Shown: one piece after another, positions 38,033-48,398 of the stretch
How the letters are laid out: the number at the start of each line of letters is the position of its first letter
Position numbering within the stretch: the stretch's first letter is position 1
NCBI GenBank assembly: GCA_018806985.1
Contig: JADANN010000245.1
Location: 248,001-312,000 of the forward strand
Direction of reading: 5' to 3'
Origin: Angiostrongylus vasorum
Lineage: Eukaryota > Nematoda > Chromadorea > Rhabditida > Metastrongylidae
DNA length: 64,000 nt
Program-made: the position numbers and the translations under genes
The notes under the pieces: model-generated
Told to the model about the DNA's origin: nothing
What the model saw: the letters and a program-made list of their open reading frames with translations, nothing else
The model's database searches: none

Positions 38033-40654
38033 ATGCCAACTCCTCTCTCAAATGCTGCAGGTTTCAATTCGTGAATCGACCATCACTAACGCACTACGTG
38101 CTGAGCGAAAACCCCGGAAAATAATCCTGGATGCAGAAATGAACTGTGCACAAAATGATCGTCTTTGAAAACAAAGCACGCAATCAGTAAAGGCAATATC
38201 GTAGACGAACCAGCTCTTCTTATAATGTGCTCTCAAATGACTGACTAAATAATATGTGGTTACAGGTGAAATAACTCAAGTGTACCATCGTTTAACTCCT
38301 CCAGTCTTTTAGCAGTGCAGATGTAATTCTCGAGTATCGAAACCGATGTGCATCATGTATGCCACATTTCCCAACGAAATGGGATTTGTGCTCGTGATTG
38401 CTCATGCGTGAAAACAAAAATGTGCGTTTGTGAGTATAGTGGGAAAATGAGGACAAGAGACTGATGCTGGTAACAACAACGTCTAGTCCACTGACTGCAA
38501 CCGACCGATACTAATTTCATTCATCTGTATTCTCGGCAAGCCAGAAAACGAGACAAGCTGCTTATACGCTTGCAAACTCCATCAGATCCATTCAAAGCGA
38601 TGAAATCTAGCAACTGAGCATAAATATTGCATGCTAATCATATCAGGCGTACCTTAGACAAGAAAGACGTCAAGAAGATAAGATAAGAGAAAGCAGAAGC
38701 GATCAATCGACGGTAATGAATACAGAATAAGTCGAACCTCAACAAAGTGCAGAAAACCATCAGACGAAAGCGTGCAATCACAGTGAATTGGAACTAGTAC
38801 AAACGAATCACTTATGTGAATCATCTCTCAGAACAGTTAGAAAGGCAGTGCGTTGTTAGACACGACATGCATGCTGAAATGAAATGAAGCTCGTTTAGTA
38901 CAAGAGAGTAAGCGTTCGGCTTCTCACTCAGATCTTAAAGTATATGAAATACGGCAAGGAACAAGTTCAAGTACGCAATTCGATGATAGTAAAGAAGACG
39001 ATCGATCGGAGACGACGCAATCAGAACAGGGGCCCGCTCAGCCCTCGCCCACCCCCTCTTCCCGACATAACGCGCGCTTTCCTCGTCCTTCGCACACGCT
39101 ATGTAATTGTTTGCTCTGAACGAAGCTCTGTGGGTAGACGAGACGCACACACCTGGCAAATACGCAAACCTCCCTCCAGCTCCACCATCATTACCTTTTC
39201 GAGCCAATGGACAGCGACTAGCCTCACGAACGAGCACTTTTCAGCCGGCGGAAATTAGCAACAAGCACAGCACGACTGGGGAAACGCATCAGATGAGATT
39301 CAGCACATACTACTAACGTAGGAAATTGGCCCAACGACGAGAAAGAACGAGCAGGATCACGAACAAATCGTCGAGCGACAAGCTGATGATGAAAAACAAC
39401 CGTACAGACAACAACGGTTGCGTTTTAACATCTGCAAATATTAGTTGTTTGCTCTCTGTCGGCCTGTCTCACTTATCGAGAGCATAGTCATTACAACAAA
39501 ATGCATAGTGACTCCATCTGAGTTGAAAGAATTTCAGCCATTTTGACATTTAGACGGTTACTAGATGAAAAATTACAACGACTACTTGGTGTCGAACTGG
39601 AATAATGGCAAAAATAAAATATTCTTGCCATGCAATTAATTAGCGTTTGCCGTTCACTGCCATATGTTCATACATCTGCTTGGATCTGCTAAAGTGAAAA
39701 AAGACGACAGAAACTCGCAAAACTTAAGAAAACTGAAGCGATTGAGATCCTTCTCAGCTCTTTCTGTTGTGGAAGTGAACAGATTCACTAGAACGCTCCC
39801 ATGATCCCATTCAGTTTAGGCAACGAGCTCTGACACTCACTAAAAGCGACTCGGTACTTGGCGATAGACTTATGGAGACGGTGAAAAATTCTCATTCTAG
39901 TGGACCTAAAATGAATCACATGCGTCATTGATAAAGGCACCTAAAAGCACACAGTGAAATGGTTTTTGTTCCCGACAATAAGGCAAGTCACAGATATTAC
40001 TACCCCCATGTGAGCAAGGCAAACTAATAGAGATCTCTTATTTCTCTTTTAGGTAGCTATTTTTATGGACAGACGCTATGTAAAGAATTTCCATGAGGAG
40101 GCCGTATCGATCGAGGAGAATAACCTCGGCGCGTACTCAGTTGCGGTTAGTGCACATATTGGCATGAATGAACGCGCATGTGGGTAGGGGTTTAGGAGGG
40201 TTTAACAAACTCGAAACGATGCAACAACGCTAAAGTGGAGTGAGAGACTCCTAAATGCAAGAATGCAAGAAAAAATCTCGACTACTTGGCAGAGTCTTTC
40301 GCGTTAGTTGAAACCGTCAGATTTACGAAGAAGGAATAACTGAGCATCACATTTAAACTGCTATTTCATCATGTTACCACTGGAGAAAAGGATAATGAGC
40401 TAGGACTCGTTATAGGGAACAGCTGTATGACTTGTTTGGAACAACATCAGGAACACATAAATAATTCAAGGGAATGGACCAAGAAATAAAACATAACGTT
40501 ACGACATATGTTTATTTGGTAAGTAAAACGAGAGCCAACCAGTACACGAAGTCTAGGTGAAATCTTGTTATACATCTGAAGTCGTACCGACCTAACACGC
40601 GAGCGTCTACAAAAGCGAACCATGGCAGTAGTAGACCAAGCATGTAGTAATTAC
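20648..40654 (-). CDS. apl-1: Amyloid precursor protein family member, APL-1 ortholog (19 exons, predicted 708 aa)
   Basis: Single-pass type I membrane glycoprotein of the APP family, expected at the cell surface and shed by secretases. Exons read on the minus strand, all joining in phase: 40599-40643 (coding part), 32575-32757, 30578-30704, 28696-28823, 28287-28389, 27317-27430, 27107-27237, 26833-26940, 26234-26335, 26039-26116, 25843-25961, 25692-25774, 24930-25147, 24792-24836, 24159-24263, 23978-24091, 23786-23875, 23461-23598, 20648-20743. Approximate layout: signal peptide 1-14; E1 growth-factor-like fold 34-120 with paired Cys and the motif [10 protein letters not shown]; copper-binding fold 120-196 ending EFVCCP; Asp/Glu stretch 215-235; helical E2 245-455, with NRYRHLL and a possible N-glycosylation site in RINGT; acidic linker 540-565; transmembrane helix about 646-666 followed by RRRR; tail with TPEE and YENPTY, last residues SFFDSKA. 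No Kunitz domain is seen, and the juxtamembrane segment does not resemble mammalian amyloid-beta. The family assignment is very secure; exon 1 is the least certain part. Confidence 0.95.
21395..21712 (+). mobile_element. Solo Penelope-like terminal repeat with hammerhead-like motif, inside the last apl-1 intron
   Basis: Matches the 16.9-17.3 kb terminal repeat in opposite orientation: GCAATCATCAACCGTG, CTTCCTCAGTGGAAGGCACA, AAAGCTGTTGACTATGTGAT, GTTGTTGAAGCACTTGGCA, CTCTGAAAAAGGCGATACTG then CCGAAACGTCAGC, and TTGCTGAGCAAGAA. The catalytic-core position that should be CUGANGA reads CUGAAAA, so the ribozyme is probably dead. No RT or nuclease text is attached. Confidence 0.7.
21840..22640 (+). 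mobile_element. Mariner-type transposase relic in the last apl-1 intron
   Basis: Broken plus-strand frames give [20 protein letters not shown] then [13 protein letters not shown], like the mariner KKVMLSVWWxxxGVIxxxxLxPGExIT stretch. Next comes an [16 protein letters not shown] segment (family: ALVNRxxxxxHDNA), then [20 protein letters not shown] and FNDF, like the C-terminal LxxFLxGKxFxxxExxxxAFxxF. Numerous stops; opposite strand to apl-1. Confidence 0.7.
24334..24412 (+). repeat. tRNA-like relic in an apl-1 intron
   Basis: GGGAGTTAGCGCAGTCGTTA resembles a tRNA D-arm and A box, and GTTCTGGTTCGACCCCCTC has a good B box (GGTTCGACCCC). The two ends do not pair into a full acceptor stem, so it is more likely a decayed tRNA pseudogene or the head of another SINE than a working tRNA gene. 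Confidence 0.5.
25285..25568 (-). mobile_element. tRNA-derived SINE-like repeat, copy 5 (in an apl-1 intron)
   Basis: Full-length copy. On the minus strand the head is GGGCGCGTGTGGCGCAGTGG then TCGGAGGCGCCCTACAAC, the B-box-like part GTAGAATCGATCCCCGCG, and the body to the tail near 25285 (GCATAAAGCTCTCGGC on plus). It occupies over half of the 544-base intron between exons 12 and 13 of apl-1 and lies in the same orientation as the gene. Confidence 0.85.
28435..28690. mobile_element. Fold-back repeat C, copy 3 (fills an apl-1 intron)
   Basis: The left arm (CATGGCAGGGTATTATGCGA, AAACTCCGGACCGCTGGTG, GGGGGCTAACGCATTCACC) and the start of the right arm (GGTGAACGCGTTAGCCCC) are present; the outer right arm is missing. 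It takes up most of the 306-base intron 28390-28695, and its right edge lies within about 15 bases of the donor site of exon 4. Confidence 0.8.
29407..29435. repeat. (TC)n microsatellite
   Basis: About 28 bases of TC in the apl-1 intron between exons 3 and 4. Confidence 0.95.
30722..30790. repeat. (TA)n / TATG-rich microsatellite
   Basis: Irregular TGTATA, CATATA and TA units just upstream of apl-1 exon 3. Confidence 0.9.
37991..38030. repeat. (TC)n microsatellite
   Basis: Roughly 38 bases of CT/TC in the presumed first intron of apl-1. Confidence 0.95.
40053..40145 (+). CDS. Candidate first exon of an unrecognised plus-strand gene
   Basis: TTTCTCTTTTAG precedes 40053, 12 untranslated bases follow, then ATG at 40065 and 27 open codons ([20 protein letters not shown] and seven more) up to a GTTAGT donor after 40145. 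The local reading is rich in charged residues and looks coding rather than random. The acceptor next to an ATG suggests a trans-spliced first exon. It lies inside or just beyond the first intron of apl-1 on the opposite strand. I could not find a convincing next exon between 40.2 and 44 kb, so this may be a chance match. Confidence 0.3.
40599..40654 (-). CDS. apl-1: apl-1 candidate first exon encoding the signal peptide
   Basis: An acceptor-like tract ending CTCTCACAG (last base at 40655) is followed by 11 untranslated bases and an ATG at 40643-40641. The 15 codons read [15 protein letters not shown], a hydrophobic secretory signal with a likely cut after FVDA. A GTGTTA donor follows in phase 0, matching the phase-0 acceptor of the next exon at 32757. 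An acceptor this close to the start ATG is typical of spliced-leader trans-splicing in nematodes. It implies a first intron of about 7.8 kb. A different upstream exon cannot be excluded, and the donor is not strong. Confidence 0.55.
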
Positions 40655-40655
40655 C

Positions 40656-43600
40656 TGTGAGAGATGACAGCGGGTTAGTGACGACAATACCTATAACGAT
40701 AGATGGACAGCGCAATGATGATAGTGACTATGGAATTCCTGATGGAAGAAAAAGTGAAAAGTATGACTGTTCATCAAAAAGACAGAAATGCTGAACGAAT
40801 CGTAGAGAGCACTGCGATAACAGAGAAGATATGAGCGCAGAAATTCCGATAAAGGGAGGCAAGAAGAGAGGGGTGAGAGAGCGTAAGTAATAGTGGATGG
40901 TGGAAGTTGTTGAGATGACAGGCAAAGGCATCGCGGGTTGGGCGGGGTGTGCTGGACTGACAGCCGAACACCACAGACCACGCCCCGGTTGGTAACGCGA
41001 GTGAGTCGGAGTGGAGGTTGGTGACGGGCGTCGTGCGATACAAATATCGGCCAGAATGCGGGTCATCACCACAGTTGTCGATGCACAGAGACACAGACCA
41101 GAGATGTCCTTTCTGTCGTGCTGTACTTCTTCACAGCATCCTACGCTTCCAATATGGGCCAAATTTACGGCATCGGCACGGTGCTGAGACTAAAATTGAG
41201 ACCCATTTCCGGGGACAAACTTTGTTATTCAGTTTTTGCCTTTTGCTTTGATAAATAAAGGGTGTTGACTGTTGGTAGTTTTTTCCCATCATTTGACATG
41301 AACATGAAAGGAACTTTCCTGAAATCGATGTCACAAACTTATTGTGAGATTGAGAAGACCAAACCGTGAAGGAATAGCGACCGAGAAGAATCGAAGTACC
41401 TGATTGTTACCTGTCGTAAAAACAATCCACACAAGAGTTTTACGACATGGTAAAGAGTTCTCACTGAAAATCAAAAGCAAAAAGAAATCGTAAGTGGTTT
41501 GCAGCACTGGCGTTGCTAGAGGATAATCGCAAGTATCGAACTGCGATGTACAGCAGGTGCAAATCCCCAGCAAGGTCACTCATGCTGAAGACAGCTCGTA
41601 GTGCCTAAAGCAGAACAAAAAAAGCACCGTAATTGTGGTCTGGCATAATCATGGTCATAAATGTGCAATTTTCCACCACTTTTCTCGGCGAAAGTCCGAA
41701 TTGCCTTTGTGAAAAAAAGCTCCAAATGTTCACGGAGTCTTGGGACGCAATAAGCAAAAAAGCAGTGAAAATCTGACCGATGAACTTCAACGTTCTCCTT
41801 AGATAACGATTAATACGGTACCATTAGTAGATTATGGAATTTCAGAAGTCTCATAGATAAGTCGTACATGTGGATTTCGACAATGAACAAAGATTAAGAA
41901 CGAACACTTGTGTGGCATGTAAACCCGTTAATCCAATATCAAATGGTACCAGTAACGATTCTGTTAGCAACCCCCTTTGCATCATTTCTGTATTCTCCCT
42001 TTGTCTTTAGAAGTATAACACAAAATTAATTACTATGATTTCCACAGATTTCTTACTCTTATTTCTAACTTGACTGAAATAGAGCGAAAACGCCGCCCAA
42101 AGGATAAAATGCTTTCTGGTTCAGAGCACTTCGAATGATTGCACTTTATCATACTTGCTTGCAAAATGTTCATACTGTTGTTGATTACTTAAACGCACTA
42201 GTATTAGACGTGATCAACAAAACGGCAGTTCATGTCTGAGCTTTTGATTAAGGACGTTTACTGTGACACACAAGTGTTTTACATGGATGGAAGGCTTATA
42301 CAGCGTAAAGATATAAGAGAAGAAAGTCTTCGCCAACCACACTGAGATATCGAAAAACTAAGGAACATGACTTTCGCAAAAGAAAAAAAGTATCCGACGA
42401 CATTCAGTGCATTCAATCTGCCCTACAGCGCAACAAAAACAACCGTTTTCCTGATCGAAATGTCACACGTGATGACAGGATAGCTTTGTACGATAACCAG
42501 ATGCTCTTTGCACAATAGAGGGATTATTTTTAAAATTGCACAGCAGAAGGATTATTTTAAAACCGTGAAGGATTTCCAAAAGCCAAAAGCACACATGAAG
42601 AGGTTAATAGTGGCAATTTGATGGTTCAATAGACTTTCTTGAAAACCATCTTACATTACTATGAATGAAAAACACTTTTACTAACATTACGGCATGCATG
42701 AGAAGCTTTCACATTATTATCCGTGCTTCGGCAACCAAACAAAGCTAATCTATCTGCTCGGCTACACTCAATCATCTCCTCGAAAACCATGCATAATTTG
42801 AATCGGAAAGAAGCTACTCAATCCATACCATAGAACCATCATTTTCACTGAAATTTTTTGCAAAAAGTAAATCCTCAGCAATGAATCAGCTACTTCAGTT
42901 TGAGATCCAGGCCAAATTCTTCAGAGTTCCCAGGAAACGGAATGAATTCCACTGTACGACGTACGCAAGACTTCAAACAGTCACGGAGATTCTATTCTTC
43001 AGTACGTTTCACTATTGGAAAAGTCTCTTGAATTTGAATGCAATTTTAAAGAGCACTTTCATTCCTGTAGAAACCACCAAAGATTGACAAAAAAAGAACT
43101 CCAATCTCGAAGTTATGGTTGTCGATAGGCAATTCATCGCGTTCGCATAACCGGTACTAAAATTCCCGTCGTGATTCATCGATGACTACGTCTCAGATGA
43201 CAAGGAACGCTACGCACCATCGGAAAAATGTTTTCTATAGTGATAAAGAGAATTTCTTCGTGTTATGTGGTCGTTTGGGAGAAATCTATGAATTCTATAG
43301 ATGGCTATTAAGCGAAATATTTCTGGTTATCAAACCTTTCCGACCATGCATAATAGAAAATAAGACAAGTTTGAGTTACAGCAAGTGCTGAAGACTGAAA
43401 TGTTATACCTTGTTTTTTCTTCGGTGAAATTATATCTTCAAGTGCTTTTCTGTTTAACGTGCGTCAATAATCCTCTTTCTATAAACCTATATACTTACCA
43501 AAACGCAAATACACTCGTGTTAGCCAAATGACATTAATTGTTTCTCGAAAGGAGGTGTGGAGCTTAGGACCTACAGCGGAGTAAACGAGACCTCTGTTAA

Positions 43601-43970
43601 GAATTTCTCTAAAAATAGTGTGCACATTACACCATGAAGCAAGCCTAACAAAACCGTATAGTCACCACCAATAAGAAAACATGGGAAATCCATGATTTTC
43701 GCCAGGCTTACAACTGAAAAGGTTATAATTAAGTGTTATGGACGAAGACTACGGCATCTCCACACCACCTTAACCGTCCAGTCCTAATAACGCCTGGAAT
43801 TCCCCGCTGTTGCTTTCTCAAGACGCACATACACACACTTAGACTTCCATATGCTGTGGCATGCATATATAAATATGTAATGTATGAATAACTAATGATC
43901 GTGGAAATGCAGAGAGCAAAATTCTTGGTGAGGGCCAATCTCATTAGCACGTACTAACATAGTAAGCATG
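40656..43970. other. Upstream flank of apl-1; no firm gene
   Basis: A locally GC-richer block at about 40900-41180 lies a few hundred bases upstream of the proposed first exon and could hold the promoter. Its open frames (144 codons minus; 77 codons plus) look low-complexity (Ser, Pro, His, Leu) and are not called as genes. The rest to 43970 is unremarkable AT-rich DNA. Confidence 0.35.
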
Positions 43971-44035
43971 ACGTTTATAAAATGTGCATAAGAGTAGGCT
44001 TTAGCCGTAGATTAAACCCTAAGGCTTCAAGCGCG

Positions 44036-44468
<433 letters not shown>

Positions 44469-44469
44469 C

Positions 44470-44850
44470 TTCCAACGGTTTACCGCCCCATCGTTGCTGG
44501 GTGTTCCTGGGTGTCGGACTGCGATGTACAGCGGGGGATCCGTCCAACCGGCAGGGTCTCCCAAGCTGAGAAGGAGTCCAGCGTTTCCATCAGGAAGCCT
44601 AGCCAAGAGTAAGCCAACACCAAGATCCACCACCGTCTTGGTATCAAAGTCGCATGTTGGTAAATCTCCATCAAATCCACAAGGGCTGCGACTGCCTGTC
44701 GTGGTGACGACCTGGGGCAGATTTTGGCCAGGCTGTCTTCGGGATGCCAGGAAACCACAATGGCTTAACCAGGAAATCTCTGAAAAATGGTGACTATGCT
44801 GGGGCCCGCACAACTAGTGATGACAGGCCGTTCAAGTATCAAGTATATAT
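44470..44850 (+). repeat. Dispersed repeat B, copy 4 (full length)
   Basis: CAACGGTTTACCGCCCCATC through GGTGTCGGACTGCGATGTAC, GGCAGGGTCTCCCAAGCTGA, ACCACCGTCTTGGTATCAAA and CCACAATGGCTTAACCAGG to CAGGCCGTTCAAGTATCAAG. It starts exactly where the SINE head ends and is followed by another (TA)n tract. Confidence 0.85.
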
Positions 44851-44873
44851 GCATAGCATATATACACATATAT

Positions 44874-44918
<45 letters not shown>

Positions 44919-44957
44919 CTGTATCTATGTACACACACAAGATATATATATATATAT
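44846..44957. repeat. (TA)n-rich microsatellite
   Basis: TA and ACATATA units following repeat B copy 4, interrupted by ATCTGTATCTATG. Confidence 0.92.
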
Positions 44958-45259
44958 AATGCATTGCATGTTCTTGCAATTACCTGGTTTCCTAATATGA
45001 TGAAGATCTAATGACATTGCCAATGATGCAAATGCAACGAGCGTTTCATTCGTTGTTAAACTGTTCCTTTACATCATTTAATAGACTATTGTTGTTCATT
45101 AATTCATCGTCAATGTTAGTAAATGTTTTCGAATTTTCCATAGGTTTTAATGAGTTTTCTATTACTTAGATTGCTCGGTTCAAATGATGCATTCGTTGCA
45201 AAAACTGGCTTGGTTGTGCTTCATGGATTGTTTAATGCCTCATAAGTAAGGCGAAAGCA

Positions 45260-45990
45260 TGAGACCCGGAGGATCTTCGGAACACGTAATACAGAGATAG
45301 TCCGAAAAGATTCACAACCTGAGATATAGGTCTTGATGATGAAAAATGCCGCGTGCACTCATTAACACTTGACGAGAAGCACATGAAGGCGACTGCTAAA
45401 GCTGATCCTCTAAACATTACTCAAGAAGTTGCACATTAACTCAACGTTAACCAATCAAAGATCGTTCGCCATTTGAAAAGCATTGGATCAGACGATATCA
45501 CACGAAGTGAACGGTGAGGAAAAAAAATCGCCGTTAGGAAATGCGATATATGCTGCTTCTGTAAAAAAAAAGAAATGACCCATTTCATAGAAGCATTGCG
45601 AGTTGCAACGAAAAGTAAGTCCTCTGTGACGACAATTATTGTCGCTCTAGGAATCGATTCAACTACAATGAAAAAAAGAAGAACATTCTTTGAAGTCAAA
45701 GTCTTATTAGAACATACAAAGGCGCGTACACCCAATTTTATGTGACAACTACGTTGGATGACGTCTAGACGATGCATCACACGTTCCTTCAGAAAATGAA
45801 TCAACATCACCACGAAACTCAGCTTTATACTCTCCAAATTTCCTGAACATCGACTTTCACATTTCGAAGAAAATCCGTAAAAACTTGCTCAGCACATCTT
45901 GAACAACAAAGCCGTTGCAAGAAAACACCTCAGTACGACTGGCAGGGCCTTGAATTTTATTGTAATAGAATACATTAACTTGCACTAAGC
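45260..45990 (+). mobile_element. Mariner-like transposase relic
   Basis: The plus strand gives KATAKADPLNITQEVAH then a stop and LNVNQSKIVRHLKSIG, matching the N-terminal helix-turn-helix of mariner transposases (ADPxxTTxEVAxxLNVxxSTVxRHLKxIG). Farther on, VATKSKSSVTTI and the terminal GRALNFIVIEYIN are weaker matches. The catalytic core is not readable; the copy is broken by stops and probable internal loss. Confidence 0.6.
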
Positions 45991-47049
45991 CGAAAAAGAG
46001 GCATTTTATAATCACTTTCATTTTTAATAATAAAACGATGCATGAACACAGTTATTCTATAATGATGTTGAGATATTTACAAAACTCCGGACCAAAGAAG
46101 GATAGACGGTAAATAAAAAAAAGACGACAGTTACTCTGTTTCAAAAAGTTAAAAACGGACCATTGTTTCCACAACAACTTTTGCTGCCTTGCAGCATCTA
46201 CGTTATTTCCTCAAAATTATTCCCATATTGCGACCCATAGATAGCAAATGGCGTGTTCTACATACATTGCAACCGTCACCTCACAGCTTTTCCTGAATGA
46301 ACTGTCCTCAGTCATAGGTGAAACACGGATGAGTGCAACCAATGTGGAGATTTTTCTTATTTCCCATCAGCGAAGGTCACAGAAATGAAAATATCACATT
46401 TTGCAAACACCAACTTAAAAATCCATCACGATGCAAATACAACGACCCAGTTTTCTCTTTCCTAATCCAGTATAGTAAAAATAACATAATTTAATTCACT
46501 CACAATTTATAGTTTGTATAGATCTTCTGACTATATTATACAACAGAATCGCTAAGTTTCGTGGAAATCTGCAAAGACTTTAAAATCAAATCAACTTCAT
46601 GTCGACAGGCATATTTATGCTACTGGTGACTCTTCACCATTTCAAATCATTTTTCATGAAATCTACATCTCGTATAAAAAAGTACCTTGCCAGTCAGACA
46701 GATGAACCATCGTCTATACTCCAACTTGACCGTCTTCACTAAGGACATTTCAGGACAAGAGTGCAAATATATCAACTCTCACAAAAGAATTCCTTGCACA
46801 ATGTAAGCTGATAGGACAGTAGTCAATTCACAGCACCTGGTAAACCTCCATATCTTATAAACTGTAGTATAGATAACCTATCTTAACCGAGACTAGATAA
46901 AAGGGATGTTCATTTCGAACCTCTCAATGTGGATGAGGTCGCAGTGATTTCTCGCTGGAGCGACAACAGATGCTACATGAGGGTGTAGAATTAGTGACAA
47001 GAAAAAAAAGAACTTTTGCCATTTTGGACTGCTCACTTCCTCTTTATTG
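45991..47049. other. No gene; one short repeat C fragment
   Basis: 46060-46105 (GATGTTGAGATATTTACAAA then ACTCCGGACC) matches an arm of repeat C. The rest is AT-rich with no recognised feature. Confidence 0.45.
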
Positions 47050-47470
47050 TTTACAGCCTCACCGTCGTTGGAAGCCGCTCCTAGATGTAACGGACTGCGA
47101 TGTACAGCAGTGGTTCAACCCCAGGCAGGGTCTCCGAAGAGTAGACCAATACCAGCAATCGCTGTCATATTATCAAGCTAGTCGTATGGTGGTGAATCTT
47201 CCTCTGATCCACGATGGCAACTGTATGTAGTGGTGACCACCTGGGAAAGGCTTCGGCTAGAGATTCAATGGCGATTAGTGCTCTCCAAAACATTCCCGTT
47301 GACGACGGATTGTGATAGCACCGATACGGTAACAAACTGCCTGACAGAAAGGCAAATCAAGGGCTTTGGTGTTGCCGTAGATAATACATTGTTCTCGGAA
47401 GGGGTAATCACGGGTCCAATCTGAACTATCGCCTCAGTTTTGCAAACATCTCGGCATCATTGTGGTTATT
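47050..47470 (+). repeat. Dispersed repeat B copy 5 followed by a repeat C arm fragment
   Basis: 47055-47290 holds diverged repeat B blocks (GTAACGGACTGCGATGTACA, GGCAGGGTCTCCGAAGAG, GATCCACGATGGCAACTG, GGTGACCACCTGGGAAAGG). 47396-47470 ends with a repeat C arm (GGAAGGGGTAATCACGGG, TTTTGCAAACATCTCGGCAT). Confidence 0.65.
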
Positions 47471-48398
47471 ATTACAGGCGTTGGAAATAAGCTCAAGCAG
47501 CACTATGCACTGGTATGTACTAAACACACTTGATGAATAACATCTATGCAACATCTTAAAGAACTACTTCCAAAAACATTGGGAACTCAACAATGTTTAA
47601 GGAAAGATCTGAAGACTTTGCGTAATATACGAGCAAATATAATTTCAAAAGTTATACATAAAACGAACTACATAAGGATCTCCACTGCTCTCCAAATCGT
47701 GAAAAAATTGGCACTTATTAGAACACCATTATCATGCATAGAACGATCTATACAAACAATAGAAAGCATTAGACACCAAGGAATAGCGTTGGGAAAAGGA
47801 AAATTGACTAATTTACTACGGCAATGTACTTGGTGACATAGATGAAGTGAGCTCATAGTGTCGCAAAAAGCTGTAGCTATGAGCTATCACAAATTTGTAT
47901 GACAAATAACGAACGGTATTTTACCCCATTAATGAAAAAAATATGCCGTTCTTACAAAATACCTGCACTGGGAAATAAATAATAAAATTGTAAAAACATC
48001 AACATTACTAACACAAAACCATCCTCAAAATTAATGAACGCAAACATATTCATACTAGTAAATGTAAAGATGTTTGGAAAAGTTAAGTTGAGCACGAAAA
48101 CGGGAACTTGTAAAACAACAAGCTTAAGTGGTTTGGGACGAGTATCACAGATTGAGAAACTTCTATACCTTGTCCGACAAGACAAAAAAATATGCGCAGA
48201 TTTTGGGAGTCGTCGATAGTCAAAAAGAACACAGACAAAACCACAAAAAACATTCATTTCATAAAGCTAAACATCTGATTATGCTAATGACGACCTCTAA
48301 TTGAGATCAGATGACTTAATCTGGCCATGAAAAAAGGTTAATAGAATGTATGTGCGGGTGAATATGGCAGTGACACACAGGAAAAACCACTGAAAAAT
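47471..48398. other. Downstream flank of taf-3; no firm gene
   Basis: A 96-codon plus-strand open frame at 47546-47836 (LKTLRNIRANIISKVIHK) has no recognised family. The 3' end of taf-3 should lie just left of 48399; no poly(A) signal is placed. Confidence 0.35.

Larger units (their letters stand above)
32758..40598 (-). other. Presumed first intron of apl-1 (about 7.8 kb)
   Basis: No second gene is convincingly read here apart from the candidate plus-strand exon at 40053. Open frames are short and lack family resemblance. Visible features are a (TC)n run at about 37991-38030 and a GC-rich stretch at about 39000-39240. Large first introns often hold enhancers, but no specific site is recognised. 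Confidence 0.45.

Noticed and set aside
40728..41162. 144-codon minus-strand frame upstream of apl-1
   Set aside because: Low-complexity composition, no recognised domain, and no connecting splice phase to apl-1; GC-rich DNA keeps frames open by chance.
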